From Bacillus oleivorans (lineage in GTDB: Bacteria; Bacillota; Bacilli; Bacillales; JC228), in contig NZ_OAOP01000004.1 of NCBI RefSeq assembly GCF_900207585.1, positions 405,988 through 469,987 on the forward strand: a stretch of 64,000 nucleotides of DNA, written 5' to 3'. The notes beneath the pieces were generated by a model. That model saw only the letters and a program-made list of their open reading frames with translations. It was not told where the DNA came from and made no database searches. The first letter of the stretch is position 1; every line of letters begins with the position of its first letter. Made by a program: the position numbers and the translations under genes. This document shows, in pieces, positions 25,068-34,581 of this stretch.

Positions 25068-26519
25068 TTATCCTACTAATGTTATAATTTCACCCGCAAA
25101 TAATTTGATATATTTTGTACCCACTGCTAAATTTAGATTTTGTCCTTCAAAACCAGCGGTTGTGATCCCTATTAGGTTGCCATACAAATCCAGTAAGGCA
25201 CCTCCTGAACTTCCTGGTGAAATAGGCGCTGTTATTTGCAGTACTTCGATATCTCCAAAGTCTCTAAAACCCGAAATAATGCCATCAGAAATGGTATTAA
25301 AAAGTCCTAAAGGGCTTCCGATCGCTACTATTTTTTGTCCTCTAACCAGTTTTTCCTGGGGATTTATTAAAAGAGGCTCTGTACTTCTGTCAATCTTTAG
25401 CAGCGCTAAATCATATTCCTGATGATATTTGACTAATCTATTTGTGAAATACTCGTTTTCGTTGTTCTCAAACAAAATTCCAAAAACAACACCATTTTGA
25501 ATCACATGAAAATTTGTTAGGATGAAGCCATCTGTCGTTACTGCAACACCTGATCCTCTGCCCAATAATTCCTTTTTATCATTATAAACATTTATCAAAA
25601 CAACTGATTTGGCTAATTGAGCTAATTCTTCGTAGTTTTTTTCAGATTTACTATTGATAGAAGTATTGTCATTGGAAGGATTCAAATTCATATTTGGTTG
25701 TTTTTCTTCTGCGGGTGTGAATGTATTTGTTATTAGTTTATGCTCCTTATCATATGCTTTTTTATTAGGTTCCTCAGGTTTAGGCCATTTAATAATCGAT
25801 TGGGTTGAATGTGGTTGTCTGATCAGCACTGATATATCTTTGATTTGCGGGAGCAATTCTTTCATATCTTCTTTTGGGTTCATATATAGTACATCACATC
25901 CCATTTTTGACAGAAACAATAGAAAATACTGCTCGTGTTTTTTTATTTCTCCATAATAAATAACTTTAGGAATGTAATTAAAATCAAAATAATCGTCAAA
26001 TAATTCCTTTAAATAGATATTCATCCACATCAGAAACTTTATCGCAAAATTTTTTCTTGCTGAATAGCCTTTGCTTCCGTTATTTTGATCAAATAAAGTA
26101 ATGATTTCTTTAAACAATACCTTTTTTGTCCATTCCAAAGAATTTTCTTTTATACGATATCCCATATTTAATTTGTATAAATGACTAAAGTCATTAGGGT
26201 TTTGACTTTCCATTGTAAGATACTCATTCCAAACCTGTTCCATCTTTTGTATATTATTTTGAGAAAAACCATTGTATAGTCCTTCCTCTAATCGCAAATA
26301 TCCTACATGTAAGGTTCTTATTTCACGGTCGATTTGAGCGAGCGTATCTATATAGTTTTGTTCATCTTTTTGTATACCTATGTATCTAGTAAATATTACT
26401 CTTTTCATTCTGCTGAATTTACCATCGCATCTGTCGTAATTCCAAACAGTTTTTATCTGCTCAAATGGCTGGTCTGTATTTATAATAGTTGTTTTCACAG
26501 GTTTCTCTTTAACAATCAT
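25068..26519 (-). CDS. YceG-like domain fused to a trypsin-like serine protease
   Basis: 483 residues from ATG 26519 (TAGGAGTGAT upstream). Residues about 1-255 resemble the YceG-type domain of Ter stress-response 'biosynthetic modules': a charged N-terminal part, FAIKFLMWMNIYLKELF and then PKVIYYGEIKKHEQYFL followed by GCDVLYMNP. After a disordered Pro/Asn-rich linker (about 255-305), residues about 310-483 form a trypsin/HtrA-like protease with His in LTNFHVI, Asp in EYDLALLKID and Ser in SPGSSGGALLD. There is no signal peptide or PDZ domain. This combination is unusual; the protease part is secure, the YceG-like call is from memory of the family. Confidence 0.75.
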   Translation of the reverse strand: MIVKEKPVKTTIINTDQPFEQIKTVWNYDRCDGKFSRMKRVIFTRYIGIQKDEQNYIDTLAQIDREIRTLHVGYLRLEEGLYNGFSQNNIQKMEQVWNEYLTMESQNPNDFSHLYKLNMGYRIKENSLEWTKKVLFKEIITLFDQNNGSKGYSARKNFAIKFLMWMNIYLKELFDDYFDFNYIPKVIYYGEIKKHEQYFLLFLSKMGCDVLYMNPKEDMKELLPQIKDISVLIRQPHSTQSIIKWPKPEEPNKKAYDKEHKLITNTFTPAEEKQPNMNLNPSNDNTSINSKSEKNYEELAQLAKSVVLINVYNDKKELLGRGSGVAVTTDGFILTNFHVIQNGVVFGILFENNENEYFTNRLVKYHQEYDLALLKIDRSTEPLLINPQEKLVRGQKIVAIGSPLGLFNTISDGIISGFRDFGDIEVLQITAPISPGSSGGALLDLYGNLIGITTAGFEGQNLNLAVGTKYIKLFAGEIITLVG

Positions 26520-26666
26520 TTTTATCACTCCTATAGACCAGTTCACTAGAAGACTTGTCCGTGTTCGACAAATTTCATGGTTTCTCTTCTTTCTCATTTT
26601 GTCTCATAATTAGATTCTAAGTCAAATTAAATTTACCTTCAATTGGAAATCCCCCTTAGGCAAAAA

Positions 26667-26693
26667 CTCCCCCAGACATAAAGTCTAGGGGAG
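26667..26693. terminator. Hairpin in the 26.6 kb intergenic region
   Basis: CTCCCCCAGAC pairs with GTCTAGGGGAG around ATAAA, upstream of the protease gene; it could terminate minus-strand transcription from the rlmD gene. Confidence 0.5.
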
Positions 26694-26819
26694 CGTTGTA
26701 CACTTCCTATTTTCTCAAAAATTTAAATCCTTATTTCCCATCAGGGTTAAACCCGCTTTTAGATACCATGAGTTGTAACGGCAGTATCTTGAAATTCTAC
26801 TTTTATCATTTTTAGAACT

Positions 26820-26848
26820 AAGAGCCTTCTAAAAAGAAAAGGCTCTTA
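26820..26848. terminator. Hairpin downstream of rlmD
   Basis: AAGAGCCTT pairs with AAGGCTCTT around a 10-base A-rich loop, 17 bases after the rlmD stop on the minus strand. No long T run follows. Confidence 0.55.
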
Positions 26849-26864
26849 CTTACTGTTACGTCTA

Positions 26865-28247
26865 TCATTTATCATTCCTTACAAGCAGTGAACAGCACTC
26901 CACATGCCCCGTCTGCGGAAACATATCAACCGGCTGGACCTCTAGCGTTTTATACCCTCCGTCCTCTAAAATCCGTAAATCTCTTGCTAATGTCGCAGGG
27001 TCACACGATACGTAAACAACCTTCTTCGGCTTCATCTTAATAATCGTTTCTAATAATGCTGGATCACAGCCTTTACGCGGCGGGTCGACACAGAGAACAT
27101 CCGCCCGTATCCCCTCTTCATACCACGCTGGTATCACTTCTTCAGCTTTTCCTACAGCAAATTCGGTCTTTTCCTGAAGACCATTCAACTCCGCATTCGC
27201 TTTTGCGTCTTCTATCGCTTCAGGAACAATTTCAACGCCATACACTTTTTTAGCTTTTTGAGCGAGAAAGAGGGAAATAGTTCCGATTCCGCAATAGGCA
27301 TCTATAACAGTTTCTTCACCTGTCAGACCCGCATATTCAAGTGCTTTTCCGTATAAAACCTCCGTTTGTTCTGGATTTACTTGATAGAAGGATTTTGCTG
27401 AGATTGCAAATTTAATTTTACCTATCGTGTCGTAAATAACTTCCCTTCCCCAAAGAACAAGCGTCTCATCGCCTAATATGACATTGGTCCGTTTTTCGTT
27501 TATATTTTGTACGATCGATTTAACACCATCAATTTTATCCGCAATCTCTCTTACAATTTGCTTTCGATTCGGAAGGTCCTTCGTCCGGGTGACTAAAACC
27601 ACCATTACTTCCCCTGTGGCATGCCCTACCCTTGCCATAATGTGACGAAGGGTTCCTTTATGCTTCTGTTCGTTATACGCCTGAATCCCGTATTCATTAC
27701 ATATTTCTTTAACGGTCTGAATCACTTCGTCGTTTTTTTCTTTTTGGATGATACAGCGATCCATATTGATAATGTCATGGCTTCTTTTCTGATAAAACCC
27801 TGCAATCAATCCGCCTTCTCTCTCACCTACAGGAACCTGCGCTTTATTGCGGTACTTCCATGGATCCTTCATCCCAATCACTGGATGAACAGGAACATCG
27901 GGGAGCTTTCCAATCCGAGCTAGTACATCACGAACATGCTTTTCTTTTGCTTTCAGCTGACCTTCATAGCTTACATGCTGAAGCGAGCAGCCGCCGCAGA
28001 GATGGTAGACAGGACAAGGTGGGGCCACACGATCTGGACTCGCTTCATATATTTCAACGAGACGCCCAAACCCGTAGCCCTTTTGGACCTTTGTAACCTT
28101 TACCTTCGCCTTTTCACCAGGAAGTGCCTGTGCTACAAATAGAGGAAACCCTTCCACCTTGGCTACTCCGGCTCCTTCATGGGTTAAATCCTCAAAAACG
28201 ACATCAATAAATTCATTTTTTTCAACCGGTGCTTGCTGCTTACTCAT
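26865..28247 (-). CDS. rlmCD: 23S rRNA (uracil-C5)-methyltransferase, RlmD/RlmCD type
   Basis: 460-residue SAM-dependent methyltransferase of the RumA/TrmA family. In B. subtilis the YefA orthologue methylates U747 and U1939 of 23S rRNA. Residues about 10-70 form a TRAM RNA-binding domain ([16 protein letters not shown]). The Fe-S cluster cysteines are in [16 protein letters not shown]. The SAM site contains [16 protein letters not shown], and the catalytic cysteine is in [16 protein letters not shown] 28247 follows AAGGAAG. In B. subtilis this gene neighbours dgkB; here about 8 kb of other genes separates them. Confidence 0.95.
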   Translation of the reverse strand: MSKQQAPVEKNEFIDVVFEDLTHEGAGVAKVEGFPLFVAQALPGEKAKVKVTKVQKGYGFGRLVEIYEASPDRVAPPCPVYHLCGGCSLQHVSYEGQLKAKEKHVRDVLARIGKLPDVPVHPVIGMKDPWKYRNKAQVPVGEREGGLIAGFYQKRSHDIINMDRCIIQKEKNDEVIQTVKEICNEYGIQAYNEQKHKGTLRHIMARVGHATGEVMVVLVTRTKDLPNRKQIVREIADKIDGVKSIVQNINEKRTNVILGDETLVLWGREVIYDTIGKIKFAISAKSFYQVNPEQTEVLYGKALEYAGLTGEETVIDAYCGIGTISLFLAQKAKKVYGVEIVPEAIEDAKANAELNGLQEKTEFAVGKAEEVIPAWYEEGIRADVLCVDPPRKGCDPALLETIIKMKPKKVVYVSCDPATLARDLRILEDGGYKTLEVQPVDMFPQTGHVECCSLLVRNDK

Positions 28248-28307
28248 CGTAATCTTCCTTTTATGTAAAATGCAGGCGACTTGCCCGCTCTCGAATCAAA
28301 ATTCATT

Positions 28308-28329
28308 TTTAAACAAACGTTTGTTTAAA
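28308..28329. promoter_or_regulatory. 22-bp perfect palindrome with core CAAACGTTTG
   Basis: Core CAAACGTTTG flanked by TTTAAA on both sides, 61 bases upstream of the rlmCD start on the minus strand, where an operator could act on that gene. Confidence 0.5.
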
Positions 28330-28417
28330 ATCCCGCAACCCATTGTACCACATAGACTCGCGAACATTCTATTTTTCTAGTTCTCCCTACATTATAACCG
28401 GAAGAACATAAAAAAAG

Positions 28418-28458
28418 ACAAAACTCGGGCAGTGCCTGTCACCGCCCGAAGTTTGTCG
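28418..28458. repeat. Hairpin with GTGCCTGTCAC loop
   Basis: GACAAAACTCGGGC pairs with GCCCGAAGTTTGTC, with AGTGCCTGTCACC in the loop. The same GCCTGTCACC and TTTGTCGAA words recur at 40341-40386 and about 49150-49230. Confidence 0.7.
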
Positions 28459-28460
28459 AA

Positions 28461-28598
28461 TTAGCCATTAAAGCAGACGCAACCAACAATAATGAGAAGG
28501 ATAAACAATACAACGATTAACACGAACGTGTTATTGCCGCCGCCATAAGCTCCTGCTACGTTGCCGCCGTATCCATAGTTTCCGTAACCACACCACAT
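28461..28598 (-). CDS. YjcZ family sporulation peptide
   Basis: 45 residues: Gly/Tyr/Asn-rich N-terminus (WCGYGNYGYGGNVAGAYGGG) and a C-terminal membrane helix (FVLIVVLFILLIIVGCVCF), the classic layout of YjcZ-family spore peptides such as SscA. GGGGAGGTG precedes the ATG. Proteins of this family are made during sporulation and are needed for spore assembly or germination where studied. Confidence 0.85.
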   Translation of the reverse strand: MWCGYGNYGYGGNVAGAYGGGNNTFVLIVVLFILLIIVGCVCFNG

Positions 28599-29191
28599 AA
28601 AATGTTCACCTCCCCAACCATTTCTACACTATCGTACGCATTATATGGACAATTTGCGTCGGACAAACGTTGAATTTTCCCAAAAATCTGGAGGAAATTT
28701 TTTAGTCGATTTCCACGGTTTGTTAATGATCCACATGATGTGTTTCCTATTCGCAAATTTGATTCCACCCTCTTGGAATGGAAGAAACCCACCATACAGG
28801 TGGGTTTCTTCGAGGGGGAGCTAGGAGTCTCGTCGTAAAAAGGCGGTGCAAGCCTTGATTTTTTGATACCCGATCTTCACACAAAGGAGATGTCCAAACA
28901 TACTGTTAATTAGAACCAGCCGTAGTTCTGCCAGCAAAATAACAAGATAAAAGAACTACGAATTAGGTGGAAAAAATAAAATATTGTCGTGGCCGCGCCC
29001 ACGGTCGCGCCCATCCTGACTTATAACTCCTCCTCCTCTAAAACGAGCTACTATATCCTATTTGCGGGTTCAGCAAATTGACCAAGACAAGCGTGGAGAA
29101 ACACAAAAATAGGCTTCAAACTGTATCTTCTGCAAAAGAAAAACTGGTAATGACAGATGACTTGCATCACCTTTTAAAACCAGTTATTTGA
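28599..29191. other. Long intergenic stretch
   Basis: 593 bases. It holds the hairpin at 28782-28810 and a doubtful 34-codon minus-strand frame at 28910-29014 (MGATVGAATTIFYFFHLIRS..., GAGGAGGAGGAG 12 bases upstream) that may be a decayed YjcZ-type gene. No other coding sense. Confidence 0.3.
28782..28810. terminator. Strong hairpin
   Basis: AAGAAACCCACC pairs exactly with GGTGGGTTTCTT around ATACA. It stands alone in the intergenic region upstream of the YjcZ gene. Confidence 0.55.
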
Positions 29192-29968
29192 CTACCCTCT
29201 CATAAATCCACCCTCAGAATGAATCACTTGTCCGGTTATCCATTCCGATTGCTCACTGGCTAAAAACGAAACAAGATTCGCTACATCTTGAGGCACCCCT
29301 ACTCTTCCCCGAGGAAACTTCTGCGTTAACTGCCTTTTTAAATCCGCGCTCATCCATCCTGTATCGGTTGGCCCTGGATTGACCGCATTAACTGTTATTC
29401 CCTTTTCAGCCACTTCCGCACTTAATGTTGTTGTCAGAGCTTCTATGGCTCCTTTTGTCGTAGCATAAGCTAGCTCACCTGGCATGGGAGCTAAAGATTG
29501 CCCAGATGTCAGATTAATAATTCTTCCCCCTTGCCCTTTTGAAAACCGTTTTGCAAACTCACAGCTGACTAAACTAGTCGCTTTTACATTTACTAAATAG
29601 TGAAGCAACAATTCCTCTTCATCCAAAGTTTTAAAAGAGGATGAAGTAGAATAGGCTGCATTATTTACTAACACGTCAGCTGGACCTAATTTGCTTTCCA
29701 CTTCATCTAAAAGGACTTGATGTGAATATTTCACTGCTAAGTTAAGCTCCATTTTTTCACATCTTACGCCAAATTGAAGGATCTCCTTTTGCAATAGGGA
29801 CGGTTCCTCCTCTTTTATCCCCCATTCCATTTCTTGATCATAAGGGCTCCAATACGTAAAAAAGATATCCATTTGCTGGCCCGCTAAAGCTCTGCAAATG
29901 GCTGCTCCTATTCCCTGTAATCGGCTTGCTCCGGTTATAATTGCTATTTTATTCATCAGTTTGCTCAC
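29192..29968 (-). CDS. Short-chain dehydrogenase/reductase
   Basis: 258-residue SDR-fold NAD(P)-dependent oxidoreductase. The cofactor motif is TGASRLQGIGAAIC at residues 13-26, the structural NNAAYS follows, and the catalytic Ser (NLTSG) and YATTK (Tyr/Lys) are present, with NPGPTDTGW after them. Closest to the 3-ketoacyl-ACP reductase-like SDRs of Bacillus; substrate unknown. The start may be GTG 29968 or ATG 29956; neither has a strong ribosome site. Confidence 0.88.
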   Translation of the reverse strand: MSKLMNKIAIITGASRLQGIGAAICRALAGQQMDIFFTYWSPYDQEMEWGIKEEEPSLLQKEILQFGVRCEKMELNLAVKYSHQVLLDEVESKLGPADVLVNNAAYSTSSSFKTLDEEELLLHYLVNVKATSLVSCEFAKRFSKGQGGRIINLTSGQSLAPMPGELAYATTKGAIEALTTTLSAEVAEKGITVNAVNPGPTDTGWMSADLKRQLTQKFPRGRVGVPQDVANLVSFLASEQSEWITGQVIHSEGGFMRG

Positions 29969-30147
29969 TCACTTTTCTTGTATGTATGGTGAAATATTCT
30001 TTACAGAGCAGCGGTTTCCTTTTTTCTAAACAACACTTTATTAAATATCCGCGTAAATCTATTAAAATAACAATAGCTATCTGATTTCACCCGAACATCT
30101 CCATGCTATACTTGAACTGAAGAAATATGGCAAAGGGGACGTATACT

Positions 30148-30897
30148 TTGAAATTAATTACACCATGGTTCCTCCATCTAACTAAAAAAACTCTGGTCAT
30201 ATTCGTTCTCAGTTCTGTATTATTAGCCAGCTGTTCAACGATCGAATCTAGTCAGACAAGTGATCGGCCAGAAAACCTATTAGAGGGAAAAGTAACCCGA
30301 GTTATAGATGGTGATACGATTGAAGTCGAATTAGAGAACGGGTCAGAAGAAACAGTCCGGTTTATTTTGGTCGATACACCGGAGAGTAAAGGGAAATATA
30401 CTGGGGACCCTCAGCCCTTTGGCAAAGAGGCGGAAGCTTTTACGAAGCAGCAGTTAGAGGGTAAAACTGTTGGCTTAGAGCTAGGGGTCGAAGAGCGTGA
30501 CACGTTTGGCAGATTACTAGCCTATATATGGGTGGATGAGACTATGTATAATGAAACATTACTTCGTGAAGGGTTAGCCCGCGTGGCTGTATACCCGCCT
30601 AATACTAAGTATGTCGATTATTTCCGCGAGATTGAAAAACAAGCGATGCTTGAAGAAAAAAACATTTGGTCAATTGAGAACTATGTATCTGAAGATGGAT
30701 ATGAAGATGATGTAACCTATGAAGAACGTGATAGCACGGCTAGTCCTGACAGCCCTGAATTAGATGAACCTGATCGGGATTGCGGTGATTTTCCCAGCTG
30801 GGAAGAGGCTCAAGCCTTTTTTGAGGAAGCCGGAACCGGAGACCCTCACCGGTTAGATGGTGATGGTGATGGTATTGCTTGTGACAGCATCCGCTAA
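30148..30897 (+). CDS. Lipoprotein thermonuclease with excalibur domain
   Basis: 249 residues. N-terminal lipoprotein signal with lipobox LLASC. Residues about 45-180 form a staphylococcal nuclease-like domain: VTRVIDGDTIEVEL, RFILVDTPES, FGKEAEAF, ERDTFGRLLAYIW and LLREGLARV carry the catalytic Arg/Glu and the Ca ligands. A low-complexity acidic linker follows, then an excalibur Ca-binding motif (DCGDFPSWEEAQAFFEEAG ... DPHRLDGDGDGIACD). It should be a membrane-anchored, Ca-dependent nuclease outside the cell. Start set at TTG 30148, 8 bases after AAAGGGG; the ATG at 30127 lacks a ribosome site. Confidence 0.9.
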   Translation: MKLITPWFLHLTKKTLVIFVLSSVLLASCSTIESSQTSDRPENLLEGKVTRVIDGDTIEVELENGSEETVRFILVDTPESKGKYTGDPQPFGKEAEAFTKQQLEGKTVGLELGVEERDTFGRLLAYIWVDETMYNETLLREGLARVAVYPPNTKYVDYFREIEKQAMLEEKNIWSIENYVSEDGYEDDVTYEERDSTASPDSPELDEPDRDCGDFPSWEEAQAFFEEAGTGDPHRLDGDGDGIACDSIR

Positions 30898-30973
30898 GTC
30901 ATCCTGTCGAAAATAAGTATTTCTTAGGAAATAATTGTTGCAGGATCCATTTCGAGTCGAATTATTGTGAGGT

Positions 30974-31012
30974 AAGAGCCGGTTTTTTCATTAGAAAAAA
31001 CCGGCTCTTTTA
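30974..31012. terminator. Bidirectional terminator
   Basis: AAGAGCCGGTTTTTT pairs with AAAAAACCGGCTCTT around CATTAG, between the convergent nuclease and VOC genes. Confidence 0.9.
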
Positions 31013-31014
31013 TA

Positions 31015-31383
31015 CTAAACCCACTGCAACACTTCAATGCGGTTTCCAAATGGGTCAAATATATATATTCGGTCAGCCCCTGGTAATCTATTATCTTTGA
31101 TATATTGAATCTCGTTTTTTTCCAGGTGTTCGATAAATATCTGCAGATCATCTATTACAAACGCAGGATGTGCTTTTTTAGCAGGACTAAACGGCTCCTC
31201 CACACCAATATGAATCTCGATAGAGCCTGCTTGAAACCAGACTCCGCCATTTCTCTTTAATTCTTCAGGTTTTTCTTTTTCGTTAAAACCTAGTACCCCA
31301 TTGTAAAACTTTCTTGCTCTTTCCTCACAGCCATTAGGTGCTGCTAATTGAACATGGTCAATTGTTTGAAATTGAAAAGTCAT
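31015..31383 (-). CDS. VOC (glyoxalase/bleomycin-resistance) family protein
   Basis: 122 residues. Typical two beta-alpha-beta-beta-beta modules: IDHVQLAAPNGCEERARKFY at the N-terminus, GVWFQAGSIEIHIGVEE, then HPAFVIDDL and the closing RIYIFDPFGNRIEVLQW. Candidate metal ligands are His10, His/Glu in the IEIHIG strand and the terminal Glu. Substrate not assignable. AGGAGGGG precedes the ATG. Confidence 0.85.
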   Translation of the reverse strand: MTFQFQTIDHVQLAAPNGCEERARKFYNGVLGFNEKEKPEELKRNGGVWFQAGSIEIHIGVEEPFSPAKKAHPAFVIDDLQIFIEHLEKNEIQYIKDNRLPGADRIYIFDPFGNRIEVLQWV

Positions 31384-31713
31384 TTTTAACCCCTCCTTTC
31401 TTTACTGTAAAGGAGGTAAATGGAAAAAGACAGTACGGATTTTTTATAGTGAATGATAAACCATTCTTATCTTTCCTTTGGGTATTTTAAAGTATGAACG
31501 TGCTGTAAAAGACTGGCCGGATTTTACTGATAGAAATTTGACCAGTATAAAATACCTCAGAAACGGATGGAACACAAAAAAAATTGCCTCCAAACAGGAG
31601 GCTAAAAACCATGTATATTATAGGGGGGATACATTGGTATTCTTACTCTTCCCCTATTCCCTATAATTTATACTAGTAATCTCATTTTTTTTTACAATTT
31701 TGTTAAATTAAAT
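31384..31713. other. Intergenic stretch between VOC and floT genes
   Basis: 330 bases holding the floT-operon terminator at 31576-31602. A plus-strand open stretch at 31478-31666 has only a TTG start without ribosome site and is probably not a gene. Confidence 0.4.
31576..31602 (-). terminator. Terminator of the pspA-nfeD-floT operon
   Basis: Minus strand GCCTCC-TGTTT-GGAGGC followed by AATTTTTTTT; 112 bases beyond the floT stop. Confidence 0.7.
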
Positions 31714-33276
31714 TTACTGCTTACTTTTATCTCCCTCATCAACATCACCAGATGCGGCCATTTCCTTTGTTGATTCGCTCATGGTAAAGTCATAGTTGTT
31801 TAGTCTTGAAAGAGTGCGGTTTTTACCTGTAATGTTTTCTAAAAGTTCTTTTACATCAATTCCAGATGAAGCTTTTAACGACTCCTGCAAACTAGACATA
31901 AGATTTGTGGCGTAACTAGTTACTTTGTTAGCACCGCCATTTGAGCTGTTACCGCCAGTATCAACAACCGTGATTTTATCAATGTTGGAAAGTGGGCTGG
32001 CGACTTGTTTTGCATATTCTGGAATCATCCCAACAATCATATCTAAGATGGCAGCCTGACCGTAATGTTCGAAGGCCTCCGCAATCTTGCGCTTCGCCTC
32101 TGCTTCTGCGAGACCTTTGAGACGAGTAACTTCTGCTTCAGCTTCCCCTTGTGCCCGTTCTGCCTCGGCTTTGGCAATCCCGGCAATGCGGACCTTTTCA
32201 GCTTCGGCTTTAGCCATCGCTTCAATTGTATATTTATTGGCATCCGCTTCTGCCATTTCTTTTAATTTATTGGCCACAGCAGCCTGCTCAACGGCATAAC
32301 GGTCTGCATCAGCTTTCTTTTTCACTTCAGAGTCATACTGGCGTTCACGACGGAGGATTTCCTTTTCTTCCAGTTCGATTTGTTTTTGGCGCTCAATGAT
32401 TTTAACCTGCATTTCCTGTTCCGTAACTTCTTGTCTGGCTCTTGCGGTTTCGAGATCATACGCCTGGTCCGCGCGGGCTTTGGCAATATCCTGCTCTCTG
32501 CGGTAATCAGCCATTTTCATTTGATTGGTTTTTTCCGCTTCGGCAATTTCAGTGGCCCGCTCAAGCTCAGCCTTTTTCGCATCTTTATCAGCTTCTGCCC
32601 GTTTAATCCGGGTTTCCTTTTCTGCTTCTGCAGTGGCAATATCAGCATCCCGCTTCACTTGGGCAATTCTTGGTTTCCCTAATGATTCCAAATAACCATT
32701 TTTATCCCTTACATCCTTAATCGTAAAGGATACGATCACAAGGCCCATTTTCGCTAAATCTTGGGAGGCCACGCGCTGGACCTCTTGGGAAAATTTTTCT
32801 CTATTTTTATAGATTTCCTCTACAGTCATAGACCCTAAAATCGAGCGAAGATGACCCTCAAGCACCTCTCTTGCTTCATTTTCACGATCTTGTTTCGTTT
32901 TCCCAAGAAACTGTTCTGCAGCGGTTGCGATCTCACTGATCGATCCCCCAATTTTTATGATTGCAGTTCCATCCGCCATAACCGGCACACCTTGTTCCGT
33001 ATAAACCTCTGGTGTGCTTACATCTAATTTGCTTGAAAGTAAACTTAACGGTTGTGCCTGTTGAAAAACCGGTAATACAAAAGTACCGCCGCCCCGGACA
33101 ATTTTAATTTTATTGCCTGCTTCATCAACATGCACATTTTTACTTCCTAAATAACTCCCTGTTACAATCAATGCTTCATCAGGTCCTGCTGTCTTATATT
33201 TTGAAATAAATACCCCAATTAGTGCTAAGACTAAAAATACGGCAATTCCTGCCACAATCCAAAGCATACCTGTCAT
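31714..33276 (-). CDS. floT: Flotillin
   Basis: 520 residues, orthologue of B. subtilis FloT (YuaG), the scaffold of functional membrane microdomains. An N-terminal membrane hairpin/anchor (MLWIVAGIAVFLVLALIGVF) is followed by an SPFH domain (about 30-205) and a long Glu/Ala/Lys coiled coil with EAEKxR/AEAExxR repeats (about 215-440). A C-terminal region contains the LLENITGKN helix. It is last in a three-gene operon behind a SigW promoter, 13 bases after the nfeD-like gene. Confidence 0.95.
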   Translation of the reverse strand: MTGMLWIVAGIAVFLVLALIGVFISKYKTAGPDEALIVTGSYLGSKNVHVDEAGNKIKIVRGGGTFVLPVFQQAQPLSLLSSKLDVSTPEVYTEQGVPVMADGTAIIKIGGSISEIATAAEQFLGKTKQDRENEAREVLEGHLRSILGSMTVEEIYKNREKFSQEVQRVASQDLAKMGLVIVSFTIKDVRDKNGYLESLGKPRIAQVKRDADIATAEAEKETRIKRAEADKDAKKAELERATEIAEAEKTNQMKMADYRREQDIAKARADQAYDLETARARQEVTEQEMQVKIIERQKQIELEEKEILRRERQYDSEVKKKADADRYAVEQAAVANKLKEMAEADANKYTIEAMAKAEAEKVRIAGIAKAEAERAQGEAEAEVTRLKGLAEAEAKRKIAEAFEHYGQAAILDMIVGMIPEYAKQVASPLSNIDKITVVDTGGNSSNGGANKVTSYATNLMSSLQESLKASSGIDVKELLENITGKNRTLSRLNNYDFTMSESTKEMAASGDVDEGDKSKQ

Positions 33277-33289
33277 ATTGACATTCCCC

Positions 33290-33829
33290 CTAATTCAATA
33301 ATTCATCAAACGATTCATGCGGAGATACATAGAGAACTCCTGCTTTCACATCAATAACCAAGACCTGACTTCCCTCTGGTATGGGAAGATCATCAAAGCT
33401 TGCTGCCGGTTTGGCAATATTTCCACTATTGCTTTCTATCACCACTTCTCCAAAGCCCTCTTTAGGTACAGAAAGTATGACCTTGCCAATTCGTCCTTTT
33501 AACGATTCCTCGGTGTAAACCAATGATTCTTCTGCAGATGAAAGAGGAATCAGGACAAAGACATTTAAGAGTGTATCTAAAAGAACGGCAATGAGTACCG
33601 ACACAAAGATAATTAGAAAACTGTTAAGTGGAGTCAGGATCTCCAACAAATAGCCACTGGCTGAGAAAAAAGTGAGAAAGGCTAAAATAAGAGTTGGATT
33701 AAAAAATCCACTTGCCTCCGCTATACCCTCGAGGACATCCCCAAACAAAATATATAGAACCGTAATTACGCCTGAAATGATTAATGCAGTTAAATAAATT
33801 GATTGAATCGGTGCGCCAAACAGTTCCAT
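33290..33829 (-). CDS. yuaF: NfeD-like membrane protein (YuaF-like)
   Basis: 179 residues with three or four N-terminal membrane helices (YLTALIISGVITVLYILF, FNPTLILAFLTFFSASGYLL, FLIIFVSVLIAVLLDTLLNV) and a C-terminal OB-fold domain (GRIGKVILSVPKEGFGEVVI ... DVKAGVLYVSP). NfeD-type proteins pair with flotillins or stomatins. It lies between pspA and floT with 13-base spacers. Confidence 0.9.
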   Translation of the reverse strand: MELFGAPIQSIYLTALIISGVITVLYILFGDVLEGIAEASGFFNPTLILAFLTFFSASGYLLEILTPLNSFLIIFVSVLIAVLLDTLLNVFVLIPLSSAEESLVYTEESLKGRIGKVILSVPKEGFGEVVIESNSGNIAKPAASFDDLPIPEGSQVLVIDVKAGVLYVSPHESFDELLN

Positions 33830-33842
33830 AATCCTTCATCCT

Positions 33843-34526
33843 TTAACTTAATTTTTTATCCTCCTGAAGCCTCTCTTTTAACCGCTCTAATTCTAATTCC
33901 ACTTCACTTTTTCCTGTGATTTCATTTATTTCCTGATCTAATGATTTATTCATCATTTGGAGATCTTCGCTGGTTTCGGCTTCTGCCTCTTGGCGAAGGA
34001 CTTTTTCTTCCATTCGTTCAAAGCCTTTTTTCGCACTTGAAGTATTGGTAGTGGATAATGCACGATTAATAGAGGTTTTTGCTTTTGCAGCTTCTGCTCT
34101 AGCCTTTAAAGAGTTCCGCTTTAATTCCATCTCACGGAATTCATTTTTCATTACTTTTAGCTTTTCTTTTAGGTCAACAACCTGGTGGAGTGCTTGAGTG
34201 TGAAGGTCTTCTAATTGTTGGTGTTCTTTCGTGAGGTGGCTCTTATCTTCTAGAGCCCGCTTGGCTAAATCTTCGCGGTTATTTTTTAATGCCTCAATCG
34301 CTTGCAGTTCACGTTTTTCGATTAATTTCTTCGTTTCTTCCACTTTCCGTGCAAGGAGTTTCTCCTCGCCCATCATTTTGGCAGTCGCCTTTTCGGCGTC
34401 CACAATCTCCTGATTCATTTCTCTTATGAACTGGTCAATCATGTGAACCGGGTCTTCAGCCTTGTCAATCAACGCATGGAGCTCAGAGGCTACCACTGTT
34501 TTGACCCTTTTAAAAAGTTCGAACAT
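33843..34526 (-). CDS. PspA/IM30 family membrane-stress protein
   Basis: 227 residues, almost entirely coiled coil. It begins MFELFKRVKTVVASELHALI, the PspA N-terminal amphipathic helix, followed by DPVHMIDQFIREM and long Glu/Lys-rich helices. The family forms large oligomers on the inner membrane face during envelope stress; LiaH is the paralogue best known in Bacillus. In B. subtilis the yuaF-floT operon lacks a pspA gene, so this arrangement adds a third envelope-protection protein under the same SigW promoter. GGGAGGG precedes the ATG. Confidence 0.92.
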   Translation of the reverse strand: MFELFKRVKTVVASELHALIDKAEDPVHMIDQFIREMNQEIVDAEKATAKMMGEEKLLARKVEETKKLIEKRELQAIEALKNNREDLAKRALEDKSHLTKEHQQLEDLHTQALHQVVDLKEKLKVMKNEFREMELKRNSLKARAEAAKAKTSINRALSTTNTSSAKKGFERMEEKVLRQEAEAETSEDLQMMNKSLDQEINEITGKSEVELELERLKERLQEDKKLS

Positions 34527-34581
34527 GTAAAATCCCTCCCTTATTCGTGGCGAAAGCCTGCTGCTTTCTTCCTACTTTACA

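Noticed and set aside
28556..28795. 79-codon minus-strand frame over the YjcZ start region
   Set aside because: Overlaps the YjcZ gene in another frame and has no ribosome site or family features.
29790..29825. GGGACGGTTCC word inside the SDR gene
   Set aside because: Short match in normal-length coding sequence with no second arm; best explained by chance.
31478..31666. 62-codon plus-strand frame before floT
   Set aside because: Only a TTG without ribosome site; it runs through the floT terminator hairpin.
32043..32682. Several long antisense frames within floT
   Set aside because: They are shadows of the Glu/Ala-rich coiled coil of FloT and have no starts with ribosome sites.
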